NCBI GenBank assembly: GCA_031548875.1
Contig: JAVBQQ010000033.1
Location: forward strand, 49,605 to 113,604
From: JAAYCI01 sp031548875
Lineage (GTDB): Bacteria > Bacillota > Clostridia > Oscillospirales > Ruminococcaceae
Reading direction: 5' to 3'
Length of the DNA stretch: 64,000 nt
Shown: positions 8,142 through 15,737 of the stretch, piece after piece
Position numbering within the stretch: position 1 is the first letter of the stretch
Layout of the letters: each line of letters begins with the position of its first letter
Position numbers and translations under genes: made by a program
Notes under the pieces: model-generated
The model's input: only the letters and a program-made list of their open reading frames with translations
Database searches by the model: none
What the model was told of the DNA's origin: nothing

Positions 8142-8215
8142 GGTAGATGTCCGGTGCGCGGCGGCGCTTTGGCAGGGCGGGATGGCTAACGCCTTGAGGC
8201 CCGGATGTCTCTACC
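8142..8215 (+). promoter_or_regulatory. Structured leader upstream of fhs, unknown class
   Basis: The 234 bases between the activator gene and fhs contain a foldable element: GGTAGA (8142-8147) pairs with TCTACC (8210-8215) and TCCGG (8150-8154) with CCGGA (8201-8205), leaving a small asymmetric internal loop. An inner GGCG/CGCC stem encloses GGATGGCTAA. It ends about 30 bases before the fhs start codon. I could not match it to THF, ZTP, cobalamin, SAM or glycine riboswitch cores. Pairing is seen in sequence; a regulatory role is inferred. Confidence 0.45.
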
Positions 8216-8246
8216 AAAAAACCAACACACAAGGGGGACACACAGT

Positions 8247-9917
8247 ATGGAGTTCAAGAGCGATATCGAGATCGCACAGGCCACACCGATGCAGCCCATC
8301 CGACAGATTGCGGCGGAGCTGGGCGTGGCGGAGGAAAACCTGGAACTGTACGGCAACTACAAGGCAAAGCTGGACTACAACCTGTTGGACGGTATGAAAG
8401 ACACACCGGACGGCAAGCTGGTGCTGGTCACGGCCATCACCCCCACGCCCATGGGCGAGGGCAAGACCACCAACACCGTGGGCATCTCCGACGCGCTGCG
8501 CAAGATCGGCAAAAAGAGCGTGGTGGCCCTGCGCGAGCCCTCCCTTGGGCCGGTGTTCGGCGTGAAGGGCGGCGCCGCCGGCGGCGGCTATGCCCAGGTG
8601 GTGCCCATGGAGGACATCAACCTGCACTTTACAGGCGACTTCCACGCCATCGGCGCCGCAAACAATCTGCTGGCCGCCATGCTGGACAATCATATCTACC
8701 AGGGCAACGAGCTGGACATCGACACCCGGCGCATCACCTGGAAGCGCGCAGTGGACATGAACGACCGCCAACTGCGCTTCATTACCGACGGCCTGGGCGG
8801 CCGGGTGAACGGCGTGCCCCGCGAGGACGGCTTCGAGATCACCGTGGCAAGCGAGGTCATGGCCGTGCTCTGCCTGTCCAAGAGCATCACCGACCTGAAG
8901 GAGCGCCTCGGCCGCATCATCATCGGCTACACGCGCGACGAAAAACCGGTGACGGCCGACCAGCTGGGCGCCGCCGGCGCCATGGCCGCGCTGCTGAAGG
9001 ACGCGCTGAAGCCCAACCTCGTGCAGAGCCTGGAGCACAACCCGGCCTTCATCCACGGCGGCCCGTTCGCCAACATCGCCCACGGCTGCAACTCGCTGAT
9101 GGCCACCCGCATGGCACTCAAGTTTGGCGACTACGCCATCACCGAGGCCGGCTTCGGGGCAGACCTGGGCGCCGAAAAATTCATCGACATCAAGTGCCGT
9201 ATGGCGGGGCTCAAGCCCTCGGCCGTGCTCATCGTGGGCTCCATCCGCACGCTCAAGTACCACGGCGGCGTGCCCAAGGAGGACACTGGCAAGGAAAACA
9301 TGGAGGCGCTGGCCAAGGGTGCGGAAAACCTCCTGCGCCATGTGGACAACATCCGCAACGTGTTCGGCCTGCCGGCCGTGGTGGCCGTGAACCGCGACCC
9401 CAGTGAGAAGGAACTTGCCTTCTTGAACGAGAAGCTGGCGCCCTACGGTGTGAAGGCCATCGAGAGCAAGGTGTGGGACAACGGCGGCGAAGGCGGCGAG
9501 GCGCTGGCGAATGAGATCGTGCGGCTGTGCGAAGAGCCCAACGACTTCAAGTTCAGCTACGAGCTGGATGCCCCGCTGATGGACAAGCTGACCGCCATCG
9601 CAACCAAGGTGTACCGCGCCGACGGTCTGGAGCTCATCGGCCCTGCTGTGAAGCAGCTGGAGCAGATCGAGGCGATGGGCTACGGCAAGCTGCCCGTCTG
9701 TATGGCAAAGACGCAGTTCAGCTTCACCGACGACGCCAAGAAGATCGGCGCGCCCACAGGCTTTAAAGTGAGTGTGCGCAACCTGAAGGTGTGCGCGGGC
9801 GCGGGCTTCATCGTGGCCCTCACCGGCGACATCATGACCATGCCCGGCCTGCCCAAGAGCCCCGCTGCCGAGCGCATCGACGTGGACGAGGCCGGCCTTA
9901 TCTCGGGGTTGTTCTAA
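8247..9917 (+). CDS. fhs: Formate-tetrahydrofolate ligase
   Basis: A 556-residue enzyme, the usual length for the family. It joins formate to THF at the cost of ATP, giving 10-formyl-THF for purine synthesis or, in acetogens, the methyl branch of the Wood-Ljungdahl pathway. The P-loop TPMGEGKTT lies at about residues 65-73. Other conserved stretches are EPSLGPVFGVKGGAAGGG, FTGDFHAIGAANNLL and the C-terminal TGDIMTMPGLPKSPAAERID. The reading frame extends 14 codons further 5', but ATG 8247 has AAGGGGGA eight bases upstream and begins the canonical N-terminus. Its neighbours supply formate (channel), polyglutamylated folate (folC) and folate uptake (folT). Confidence 0.97.
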   Translation: MEFKSDIEIAQATPMQPIRQIAAELGVAEENLELYGNYKAKLDYNLLDGMKDTPDGKLVLVTAITPTPMGEGKTTNTVGISDALRKIGKKSVVALREPSLGPVFGVKGGAAGGGYAQVVPMEDINLHFTGDFHAIGAANNLLAAMLDNHIYQGNELDIDTRRITWKRAVDMNDRQLRFITDGLGGRVNGVPREDGFEITVASEVMAVLCLSKSITDLKERLGRIIIGYTRDEKPVTADQLGAAGAMAALLKDALKPNLVQSLEHNPAFIHGGPFANIAHGCNSLMATRMALKFGDYAITEAGFGADLGAEKFIDIKCRMAGLKPSAVLIVGSIRTLKYHGGVPKEDTGKENMEALAKGAENLLRHVDNIRNVFGLPAVVAVNRDPSEKELAFLNEKLAPYGVKAIESKVWDNGGEGGEALANEIVRLCEEPNDFKFSYELDAPLMDKLTAIATKVYRADGLELIGPAVKQLEQIEAMGYGKLPVCMAKTQFSFTDDAKKIGAPTGFKVSVRNLKVCAGAGFIVALTGDIMTMPGLPKSPAAERIDVDEAGLISGLF

Positions 9918-9934
9918 GCGTTTATATGTACCTG

Positions 9935-9966
9935 CCGGGGCCGGCCGCGGGCCGGCCCCGGTATTT
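9935..9966 (+). terminator. Hairpin terminator after fhs
   Basis: CCGGGGCCGGCC and its exact complement form a 12-bp stem around a GCG loop, followed by the weak tract TATTTA. Likely the end of the fhs transcript. Confidence 0.7.
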
Positions 9967-10007
9967 ACAAGACCACTCCGCAACTTTTGGGGCCTGTAAA
10001 AAAGGGC

Positions 10008-10036
10008 TTGATTCACTGCTTCAAATCGCGTATAAT
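10008..10036 (+). promoter_or_regulatory. Sigma-A promoter of the formate channel-folC unit
   Basis: -35 TTGATT (10008-10013), 17-bp spacer, consensus -10 TATAAT (10031-10036). It gives the channel gene transcription independent of fhs. A G-run/C-run hairpin sits in the short leader just before the ribosome binding site. Confidence 0.85.
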
Positions 10037-10093
10037 TCGTTCCAACTTTTGCGTTTTGGGGGGCCGATGCCCCCAGAGGGGGAATGATCCAGT

Positions 10094-10939
10094 ATGAACA
10101 TGTTCACACCGACAGAGGTCGTGCAAAACTACATCGAGGCCGGCTGCACCAAGGCGGGGCGCTCGGCGGGAAAAACCTTTATTCTGGGCATCCTGGCCGG
10201 GGCGTTCATCGCGCTGGGAGCGGCCACGGCCAATACCGCCGTTCACGCTATGGACAACGTGGGCCTGGCCCGCATGGTGAGCGGCCTGCTCTTCCCGTTC
10301 GGCCTCGCCATGGTCATCCTGCTGGGGGCGGAGCTGTTCACCGGCAACTGTCTCATCTGCACCACCGTGCTGCACCGGCGCACAAGCGTCCTGCGCATGC
10401 TGCGCAACTGGGTGCTGGTCTTCGTGTCCAACTTTGTGGGCGCCGGCCTTGTGGCGGCCGGGTGCGCCTTCTTCGGCCAGCTGAACTACTCGGCCGGCGG
10501 CCTTGCCGTGTACACCATCAAGGTGGCCGCGGCCAAATGCGCCCTGCCCTTCCAGAACGCGCTCGTCCTGGGCATCCTGTGTAATCTTCTGGTGTGCGCG
10601 GGCGTCCTGTGCAGCCTTTCCGCCAAGGACACCCCCGGCCGCATCCTGGGGGCTTACATTCCGGTGGCCTTCTTCGTCATCTGCGGGTTCGAGCATAGCA
10701 TCGCCAACATGTTCTATGTTCCGGCCGGGCTGTTCGCCCTCCTGAATCCCAATTACGCCGCTCTTGCGCAGGAGGCCGGCATCGATTTTTCAGCTCTCAC
10801 CTGGGGCAACTTCCTGGCAGGCAACCTGCTGCCCGTCACGCTGGGCAACATCATCGGCGGCGTGGCGCTGGGCTTCATCCTGTACTTTGGCCTGCTGGGC
10901 AAGCGCCCTGCCGCCAGCCCCGAAAAAGCCAATGGATAA
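10094..10939 (+). CDS. Formate/nitrite transporter (FocA/FdhC family)
   Basis: A 281-residue integral membrane protein with six predicted hydrophobic segments. Family features include the N-terminal GRSAGKTFILGILAGAFIALGA, the central LLGAELFTGNCL with a pore-associated LFTGNC, and the C-terminal NLLPVTLGNIIGG. FNT channels conduct formate or nitrite with a proton. Next to fhs and folate genes, formate is the likely substrate (inference). A GAGGGGGA site precedes the ATG at about ten bases. Its stop lies 5 bases inside folC, so the two genes are coupled. Confidence 0.93.
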   Translation: MNMFTPTEVVQNYIEAGCTKAGRSAGKTFILGILAGAFIALGAATANTAVHAMDNVGLARMVSGLLFPFGLAMVILLGAELFTGNCLICTTVLHRRTSVLRMLRNWVLVFVSNFVGAGLVAAGCAFFGQLNYSAGGLAVYTIKVAAAKCALPFQNALVLGILCNLLVCAGVLCSLSAKDTPGRILGAYIPVAFFVICGFEHSIANMFYVPAGLFALLNPNYAALAQEAGIDFSALTWGNFLAGNLLPVTLGNIIGGVALGFILYFGLLGKRPAASPEKANG

Positions 10940-12209
10940 GGACGCCGCGCTCTCGTACATCGCCAACGTGGACTGGCGGGAGAGCCGCCTGGGCCTTGCG
11001 CGCATGTTCCACCTGCTGGAGGCCATGGGCAACCCGCACGAGAAGCTGCGCTTCGTGCACGTGGCCGGCACCAACGGAAAGGGAAGCGTGTGCGCCATGG
11101 CGGCCAGCGTGCTTTCGGCCGCCGGCTACCGCACCGGCCTGTACACCTCGCCCTTTATCACCCGCTTCAACGAGCGCATCCAGGTGGACGACGCGCCCAT
11201 CCCAGACGGCGAGCTCGCCGTCATCACCGATGCCATCCGCCCGCACGCCGACGCCATGGATGACCACCCCACCGAGTTTGAGCTGGTCACTGTGCTGGCC
11301 TTCGAGTATTTCTTGCGCCAAAAGTGCGATGTCGTCGTACTGGAGGTGGGCCTGGGCGGCCGGTTGGACGCCACGAACGTGCTCCCGCCCGCCAACCTGC
11401 TGGCCGCTGTGGTCACCGCCATCGACTACGACCACACGGCCGAGCTGGGCGACACGCTGGAAGCCATTGCCGCCGAGAAGGGCGGCATCATCAAGCCCGG
11501 GTGCCCGGCGGTGTTGGCGCCCCAACAACCGGGGCCTCTGGCTGTGCTGCAGCGCATCTGCGCGGAACAGGGCGCGGAAGCCACGGAGGTGGACACCGCC
11601 CGCATCCAGCCCGTTTCGGACGGCGTCGCCGGGCAGACGTTCGACTGGGGACCGCACAAAAACCTTTCCATCCCGCTTCTGGGCGGCCACCAATTGCTCA
11701 ACGCGGCCACGGTCCTCACGCTGGCGGAGGTGCTTGCCTGCCGGGGACTTTCCCTGCCCGATGAAGCGATCCGCAGCGGCCTTGCCGCCGTGCGGTGGCC
11801 GGCGCGCTTCGAGGTTATGCGCGCAGAGCCGCCCTTCATTGTGGACGGCGGGCACAACGCCCAGTGCGTGCGTGTGCTTGCACAAAACCTGCGGCAGTAC
11901 TTCCCCGGCCGCGCGTTCGTCTTTCTGGTGGGCGTGATGGCTGACAAGGATTTTGAAGCCATGTTTGCGCCGGTGCTGCCGCTGGCCGAGGCGGTGGTGT
12001 GCGTAGCGCCGGACAACCCGCGCGCCCTGCCCGCCGATGACCTCGCCGCCCTCTTCCGCGCGCAGGGCGTGGCCGACGTTACCGCCTGCCACAGTGTGCA
12101 GGTGGGCATCGAAACCGCGCTGCAGCGCGCGGGCGTAGATGGCGCCGTGTGCGCCTTCGGCTCGTTTTACATGGCGGGCACTATACGCGCCCGATTCGGG
12201 CTTGCGTAG
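10932..12209 (+). CDS. folC: Folylpolyglutamate synthase/dihydrofolate synthase
   Basis: A 425-residue Mur-ligase-fold enzyme that adds glutamates to folates, trapping them in the cell and improving their use by C1 enzymes. The ATP loop HVAGTNGKGSVCAM is at about 40-53, followed by GYRTGLYTSPFITRFNERI and VVLEVGLGGRLDATN. The C-terminal Mur domain contains VDGGHNAQC. It overlaps the preceding channel gene by 8 bases. The open frame starts earlier at 10764, but the ATG at 10932 gives the standard N-terminus. Linkage to fhs and folT supports a dedicated folate/C1 cluster. Confidence 0.95.
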   Translation: MDKDAALSYIANVDWRESRLGLARMFHLLEAMGNPHEKLRFVHVAGTNGKGSVCAMAASVLSAAGYRTGLYTSPFITRFNERIQVDDAPIPDGELAVITDAIRPHADAMDDHPTEFELVTVLAFEYFLRQKCDVVVLEVGLGGRLDATNVLPPANLLAAVVTAIDYDHTAELGDTLEAIAAEKGGIIKPGCPAVLAPQQPGPLAVLQRICAEQGAEATEVDTARIQPVSDGVAGQTFDWGPHKNLSIPLLGGHQLLNAATVLTLAEVLACRGLSLPDEAIRSGLAAVRWPARFEVMRAEPPFIVDGGHNAQCVRVLAQNLRQYFPGRAFVFLVGVMADKDFEAMFAPVLPLAEAVVCVAPDNPRALPADDLAALFRAQGVADVTACHSVQVGIETALQRAGVDGAVCAFGSFYMAGTIRARFGLA

Positions 12210-12230
12210 TAGCCCGCCGGGTGCTATACT
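12202..12230 (+). promoter_or_regulatory. Sigma-A promoter for the folT riboswitch transcript
   Basis: -35 TTGCGT (12202-12207), 17-bp spacer, -10 TATACT (12225-12230). It overlaps the folC stop codon and would start RNA near 12237, about 35 bases before the riboswitch. Confidence 0.75.
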
Positions 12231-12272
12231 GATGCCAGTTTCAGAACGTTCCGATTCATCAGATCCAGTTGA

Positions 12273-12374
12273 CAGAGTAGGAAGAGGCGCGTCAAGTGCC
12301 GGCGGATGGGAGGTTGCCGCCGGACGAAGGGACTCCCCACAAGGGAGGCCCGCGGTGCCCTTCCGCATCCGCTG
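12273..12374 (+). promoter_or_regulatory. Tetrahydrofolate (THF) riboswitch
   Basis: The RNA matches the THF-I (folT-type) consensus in order and spacing: AGAGTAG (12274-12280), P2 GGAAG (12280-12284) pairing CTTCC (12360-12364), GCGTCAAGTG (12289-12298), P3 CCGGCGG/CCGCCGG (12299-12305/12317-12323) closing on the loop ATGGGAGGT, then ACGAAG, CGCGGTG and GCATCCGC (12365-12372), with CAG/CTG closing P1. It lies directly upstream of folT, the gene most often controlled by this class. Ligand binding should reduce folT expression. Recognised by eye, not by a covariance model. Confidence 0.88.
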
Positions 12375-12431
12375 CCACGAAGCAGGGGTCCGCCCCCTTG
12401 TCGTGGCACCACACCACGACAGGGGGTTTTT
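12374..12431 (+). terminator. Riboswitch expression platform: terminator and competing antiterminator
   Basis: The terminator stem is formed by 12393-12406 pairing with 12414-12426 (one bulged T), followed by TTTTTATT. A competing helix pairs GCCACGA (12374-12380) with TCGTGGC (12401-12407), enclosing a GGGG/CCCC hairpin. Its 5' strand abuts P1 of the riboswitch. The terminator's 3' arm, AGGGGG (12421-12426), also serves as the folT ribosome binding site, so termination and start-site masking are both possible. Confidence 0.8.
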
Positions 12432-12434
12432 ATT

Positions 12435-12974
12435 GTGAATGCTTTAAAAAAATGGTCCGCTCCTTTTTCGGTGCGCACTTTGGTGCACGTCGGCCTGCTC
12501 ATCGCCATCGAGGTGGTGCTTTCCCGCTTCTGCTCCATCAGCACTCCGTACGTCAAGATCGGCTTCGGCTTCGTACCCATCGCCGTGTGCGCTATGATGC
12601 TGGGCCCGCTGTGGGCGGGTGTCATGGCCGCTCTGGCCGACTTTTTGGGTGCCATCCTCTTCCCCATCGGGCCGTACTTCCCCGGCTTCACGGCGTGTGC
12701 CTTCCTCACGGGCGTGGTGTTCGGCCTGTTCTTGTACCGCGAAGCCACCGGCGCCAAAAGCTGGGGCAAGGTGCTGGGCGCCGTCGCCGTCAACCAGCTG
12801 GTCATCAGCCTTTTGATCAATACGCTGTGGATCTCACTTTTGTACGGCACGCCCTATGTGGCGCTGCTACCCACGCGCATCCTGCAGTGCTGCATCCTCA
12901 TCCCGCTGCAGGTGGTGGTGCTGCGGGTGCTCACCCGGCCCATCGCGCTGTACAAGCACCGGCAGTACGCATAG
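12435..12974 (+). CDS. folT: Folate ECF transporter substrate-binding protein FolT
   Basis: A 179-residue membrane S-component with about six hydrophobic segments. It binds folate and works with the shared EcfA/EcfA'/EcfT module, not encoded here. Family marks are an N-terminal LVHVGLLIAIEVVLSRF, the segment KIGFGFVPIAVCAMMLGP, a Trp-containing GPLWAGVMAALADFLGA, and GPYFPGFTACAFLTG. A long upstream extension in frame is not coding because it contains the riboswitch. GTG 12435 is chosen because AGGGGG sits eight bases before it, within the terminator stem. Regulation by the THF riboswitch is strongly suggested. Confidence 0.93.
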   Translation: MNALKKWSAPFSVRTLVHVGLLIAIEVVLSRFCSISTPYVKIGFGFVPIAVCAMMLGPLWAGVMAALADFLGAILFPIGPYFPGFTACAFLTGVVFGLFLYREATGAKSWGKVLGAVAVNQLVISLLINTLWISLLYGTPYVALLPTRILQCCILIPLQVVVLRVLTRPIALYKHRQYA

Positions 12975-13048
12975 GGAAAGATTCTCCAAAGCCTCATCTT
13001 TTTTCTCCGAACTGACAAAAAGCGGTCTTTTTTCCCCTTCCGTCGCGC

Positions 13049-13054
13049 TATACT
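13049..13054 (+). promoter_or_regulatory. Probable -10 box for superoxide reductase gene
   Basis: TATACT with a T-rich, poorly conserved -35 region. About 75 bases lie between it and the start codon. Low-information prediction. Confidence 0.4.
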
Positions 13055-13127
13055 GTAGGCATACCGAAAGGTGCACCCGTCCTGGAGCCTGCCTCCAGCA
13101 CCACGCGACAGAAAGGGTATGATACAG

Positions 13128-13595
13128 ATGGATTTTTACAAATGCACAAGCTGCGGCGATGTTTTATTCGATCTGGGCGGCGGCACGCACGAATGCAACA
13201 AGGGCGAAGGCCTTGAACTGCTGCAGCCGAACACCGTAGACGCCGCGACCGAGAAACACGTGCCAGTGGCCGACCTGCGCCCCGAGGGCGTACACGTCCA
13301 GGTGGGCAGCACGCCCCACCCCATGCTGCCCGAGCACCACATCGAATGGATTTTTGTGCAAACCACCTTCGGCGGCCTGTACTGCACGCTGCAACCGGGC
13401 GACCCGCCCGAGGCCACGCTGCACCTGCAGGCGGACGAGGTCGTATCCGTGTACGAGCACTGCAACCTGCACGGCCTGTGGAAGGCGCAGGAGCCGGTGC
13501 TCCCTCTCACCTTCGACACGAACGACGTGGCCTGCTCGCCGGAGTTCACCGCCGGTTGCATGGACCCGGCCGGCACCGGCGCGGGTACGCCCTGA
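13128..13595 (+). CDS. Desulfoferrodoxin-type superoxide reductase
   Basis: A 155-residue protein. Superoxide reductase turns superoxide into hydrogen peroxide without making oxygen, a typical defence in anaerobes. The catalytic Fe(His4Cys) ligands are visible: EKHVP, TPHPM, EHHIEW and the C-terminal CNLHG. The N-terminus resembles the small desulforedoxin Fe(Cys4) domain (YKCTSCGD) but where the family normally has a CC pair there is a single cysteine (HEC, residue 23), leaving three thiolates. ATG 13119 (MIQMDF) is an alternative start, but AAAGGG is better spaced for 13128. It is a single-gene unit with its own terminator. Confidence 0.9.
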   Translation: MDFYKCTSCGDVLFDLGGGTHECNKGEGLELLQPNTVDAATEKHVPVADLRPEGVHVQVGSTPHPMLPEHHIEWIFVQTTFGGLYCTLQPGDPPEATLHLQADEVVSVYEHCNLHGLWKAQEPVLPLTFDTNDVACSPEFTAGCMDPAGTGAGTP

Positions 13596-13614
13596 AAGCC
13601 CCGTGTAAAGCAAG

Positions 13615-13650
13615 AACCGTCCTGCCCCGAAGGGCAGGACGGTTTTCTTT
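13615..13650 (+). terminator. Strong intrinsic terminator after superoxide reductase
   Basis: CCGTCCTGCCC (13617-13627), loop CGAA, exact complement (13632-13642), then TTTTCTTTT. It lies between two convergent genes. Confidence 0.92.
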
Positions 13651-13666
13651 TCTTTACAGGCCTCTC

Positions 13667-15517
13667 TCAGGCGGCGGCAAGCCACCGCGCATCGTCCCGG
13701 GCGGGCGCAGCGGCGTCTTCGGAATACCTCACGCCAAACACCTGTGTATACATACCGGCAAACTCTTCCATCAGGCTCTCGTCGAACGGGCTCTTCAGCC
13801 CGTCGCCGGCCAGCATCTCCAGGAAGGGCCGGTTCTGGTCCGACTGTATGAGCGAGAGGTAGGCGTCCACCGCGGCCGCTTCGCCCTTGTCCTGCCCGAT
13901 GACATAGAACTGCAGGGCGGTGCAGGCGCTGGTGGCATAGCTGATGGTGTAGAACGGCGCGTCGAACAGGTGGGTGATCTGGAACCAGCTGTGTTCAGCG
14001 CCATCCGTGTCGGGCATCGCGTCGTAACCATACTCCACCAGCAGGCTGGCATACAACCGGCCCAGCGAGGTCGCATCAACGCTGTCCATCTCGTAGGCGC
14101 GCAGCTGGAACTCCTCCAGAAGCGCCTGGTAGGTAAGCGTCTCCAAAAAATCCTGCAGGGTATTCAGCGTCACCTCTTCTACAGACACGCCCAGCTTGTC
14201 GTAGCCACCCAGCGCCAGCAGCTCCAGGCCCTGCGAATAGATTTCGGCCACGTCCAGGTTTTGCACCACGTCCTCGCCCATGTGCAGCCAGCTGTCGTAG
14301 TAGTGGCCAAACTCGTGGATGATAGTGGAAGCGCCGCGCAGGTCGTTCTGCCAATAGGAGTAGCAGAAGGACGCGTCGTACGAATACAGGTCGGTGGTGA
14401 AGCCAATGCCGCTCTGCTTCTTGGGATTGGCCGCAAAGTCGCACAGGCCGTAATCCTGCATGCTGCTAAATACCTCGGCCAGCTGCGGGCTGATGCCCGA
14501 AAGCAAGGCGGGCATGTTCGAAAGGGTGGCGTCATACGCCAGCGTCACACTGCTGCCGTAGTAACTCATCACCTGGGGCACCACGGGCGCCAGCCATTCT
14601 TTCGCCATCGCGCAGTATTGCAGCGCCTGGTCGGGGGTGTAGTCCCGGTCGAACTGCAGGTAGTACATATCGGCCGCCGAATCGAAGCCAAGCGTTTCGG
14701 CCGTCTTCTTGTCCAGCTGGATCATCTGGTTGTACACATCGGCAAACCAGGGGGCATTTTCGGCATAGTACGCCGTATACAGCTGGTAGGTCAGGTTCCA
14801 GTCGTCCAGCGCCATGATCTCTTCCATCGTGTAGTCCTTGCCGTTGTAGCTCACGGTGAGCTTGGCCAGCTTGTCGTTGTAGTCGGCGTTCAGCTCGCTG
14901 CGCTCTTTCTGGTATGCTTCCACCTTCTTGTCGCTCAACCGCAGGCCGTTCTCGATGGACTTGTAGACATAGTCGCCCACCTCTTCGCGGTAGTCGTCCG
15001 CATAAGGGCCCTGCAGGATGGCCCTGTTCACCTCGTTGCCGGCAATGCCCACATCCACCGAGGCCTTGTCGCAGTAGCGGTATTCCTCGTTGTAATAGTC
15101 GTCATAGATGTCCTGGTATTTGCGCAGCTCGGCCAGGTTGCGCTGGGTGTAAAAATCTTCCGTCAGGTCTCCCCCTTCGTTGTCCAGCGCCATCAGCGTG
15201 TCAAAGTCTTTGGCGTCGGCCACCTCTTTGGCAATCTCTTCCAGGCGGCCCAGCAGGGCGTCCACGTCCGGCCGCTCATACTTCATCTCGGCGTAGGGCA
15301 CGGTGCGCATGTCCTCCTTGGGCGGCGCCACCGTCGTCGTTGTGGCCGTATCCTGCCTGCCCCAGGGCATGATGGGAGAATCGGGCCCCACAAGCTGGCC
15401 CAGCATGCCGCCACAGGAGGTGAGCAGCAGCGCAAGGCTGAGGAAAAGGGCGGCCAGGGCGGCAAAACGCCCCGCCTTGCCGCGCCTGTTTGTGTTTTTA
15501 TCGCGTCGTGGGCTCAT
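13667..15517 (-). CDS. M3-family oligoendopeptidase-like lipoprotein
   Basis: A 616-residue protein with a lipoprotein signal: basic start (MSPRRDKNTNRRGK), hydrophobic core and lipobox LLTSC, followed by a proline/threonine linker. It is therefore probably anchored on the outer face of the membrane. The zinc site is IIHEFGHYYDSW (HExxH) with a downstream Glu in the ELLALGGY region, as in M3 thimet/PepF peptidases; the general length also fits. It would cut short peptides outside the cell. The frame opens at 15634, but ATG 15517 has AAAGGAGA upstream and gives the signal peptide. Monocistronic, with a TATACT box near 15605-15610. Confidence 0.88.
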   Translation of the reverse strand: MSPRRDKNTNRRGKAGRFAALAALFLSLALLLTSCGGMLGQLVGPDSPIMPWGRQDTATTTTVAPPKEDMRTVPYAEMKYERPDVDALLGRLEEIAKEVADAKDFDTLMALDNEGGDLTEDFYTQRNLAELRKYQDIYDDYYNEEYRYCDKASVDVGIAGNEVNRAILQGPYADDYREEVGDYVYKSIENGLRLSDKKVEAYQKERSELNADYNDKLAKLTVSYNGKDYTMEEIMALDDWNLTYQLYTAYYAENAPWFADVYNQMIQLDKKTAETLGFDSAADMYYLQFDRDYTPDQALQYCAMAKEWLAPVVPQVMSYYGSSVTLAYDATLSNMPALLSGISPQLAEVFSSMQDYGLCDFAANPKKQSGIGFTTDLYSYDASFCYSYWQNDLRGASTIIHEFGHYYDSWLHMGEDVVQNLDVAEIYSQGLELLALGGYDKLGVSVEEVTLNTLQDFLETLTYQALLEEFQLRAYEMDSVDATSLGRLYASLLVEYGYDAMPDTDGAEHSWFQITHLFDAPFYTISYATSACTALQFYVIGQDKGEAAAVDAYLSLIQSDQNRPFLEMLAGDGLKSPFDESLMEEFAGMYTQVFGVRYSEDAAAPARDDARWLAAA

Positions 15518-15604
15518 TGAAGTCTCCTTTATCGTCAGACGTCGCGCATCGGGAAGGGCAGGCAGGCGTTCCCCACCACCCGTGGACATCCTGCTGCCAG
15601 TACC

Positions 15605-15610
15605 AGTATA
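15605..15610 (-). promoter_or_regulatory. -10 box of the M3 lipoprotein gene
   Basis: Minus-strand TATACT. The -35 region is weak. It would give a leader of about 85 bases. Confidence 0.4.
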
Positions 15611-15737
15611 CGCTAAATGTGTTAATTTTATCACCCAAATGTGTCGAAAATGAAAAGTGCGACAAACACGTCAAACCGCCTCTAACGATTTGAGTGCGAC
15701 ATCCGCAGTTCCACCTGTGGCAGAACTGGATTGACGA

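Noticed and set aside
8013..8246. ZTP (pfl) riboswitch before fhs
   Set aside because: fhs is a common target, but the CCGCCTGGGC-type 3' core was not found.
8211..10016. A 601-codon open frame antisense to fhs
   Set aside because: Composition is His/Gln/Val-rich with no family features, caused by high-GC codon usage on the real strand; fhs is unmistakable.
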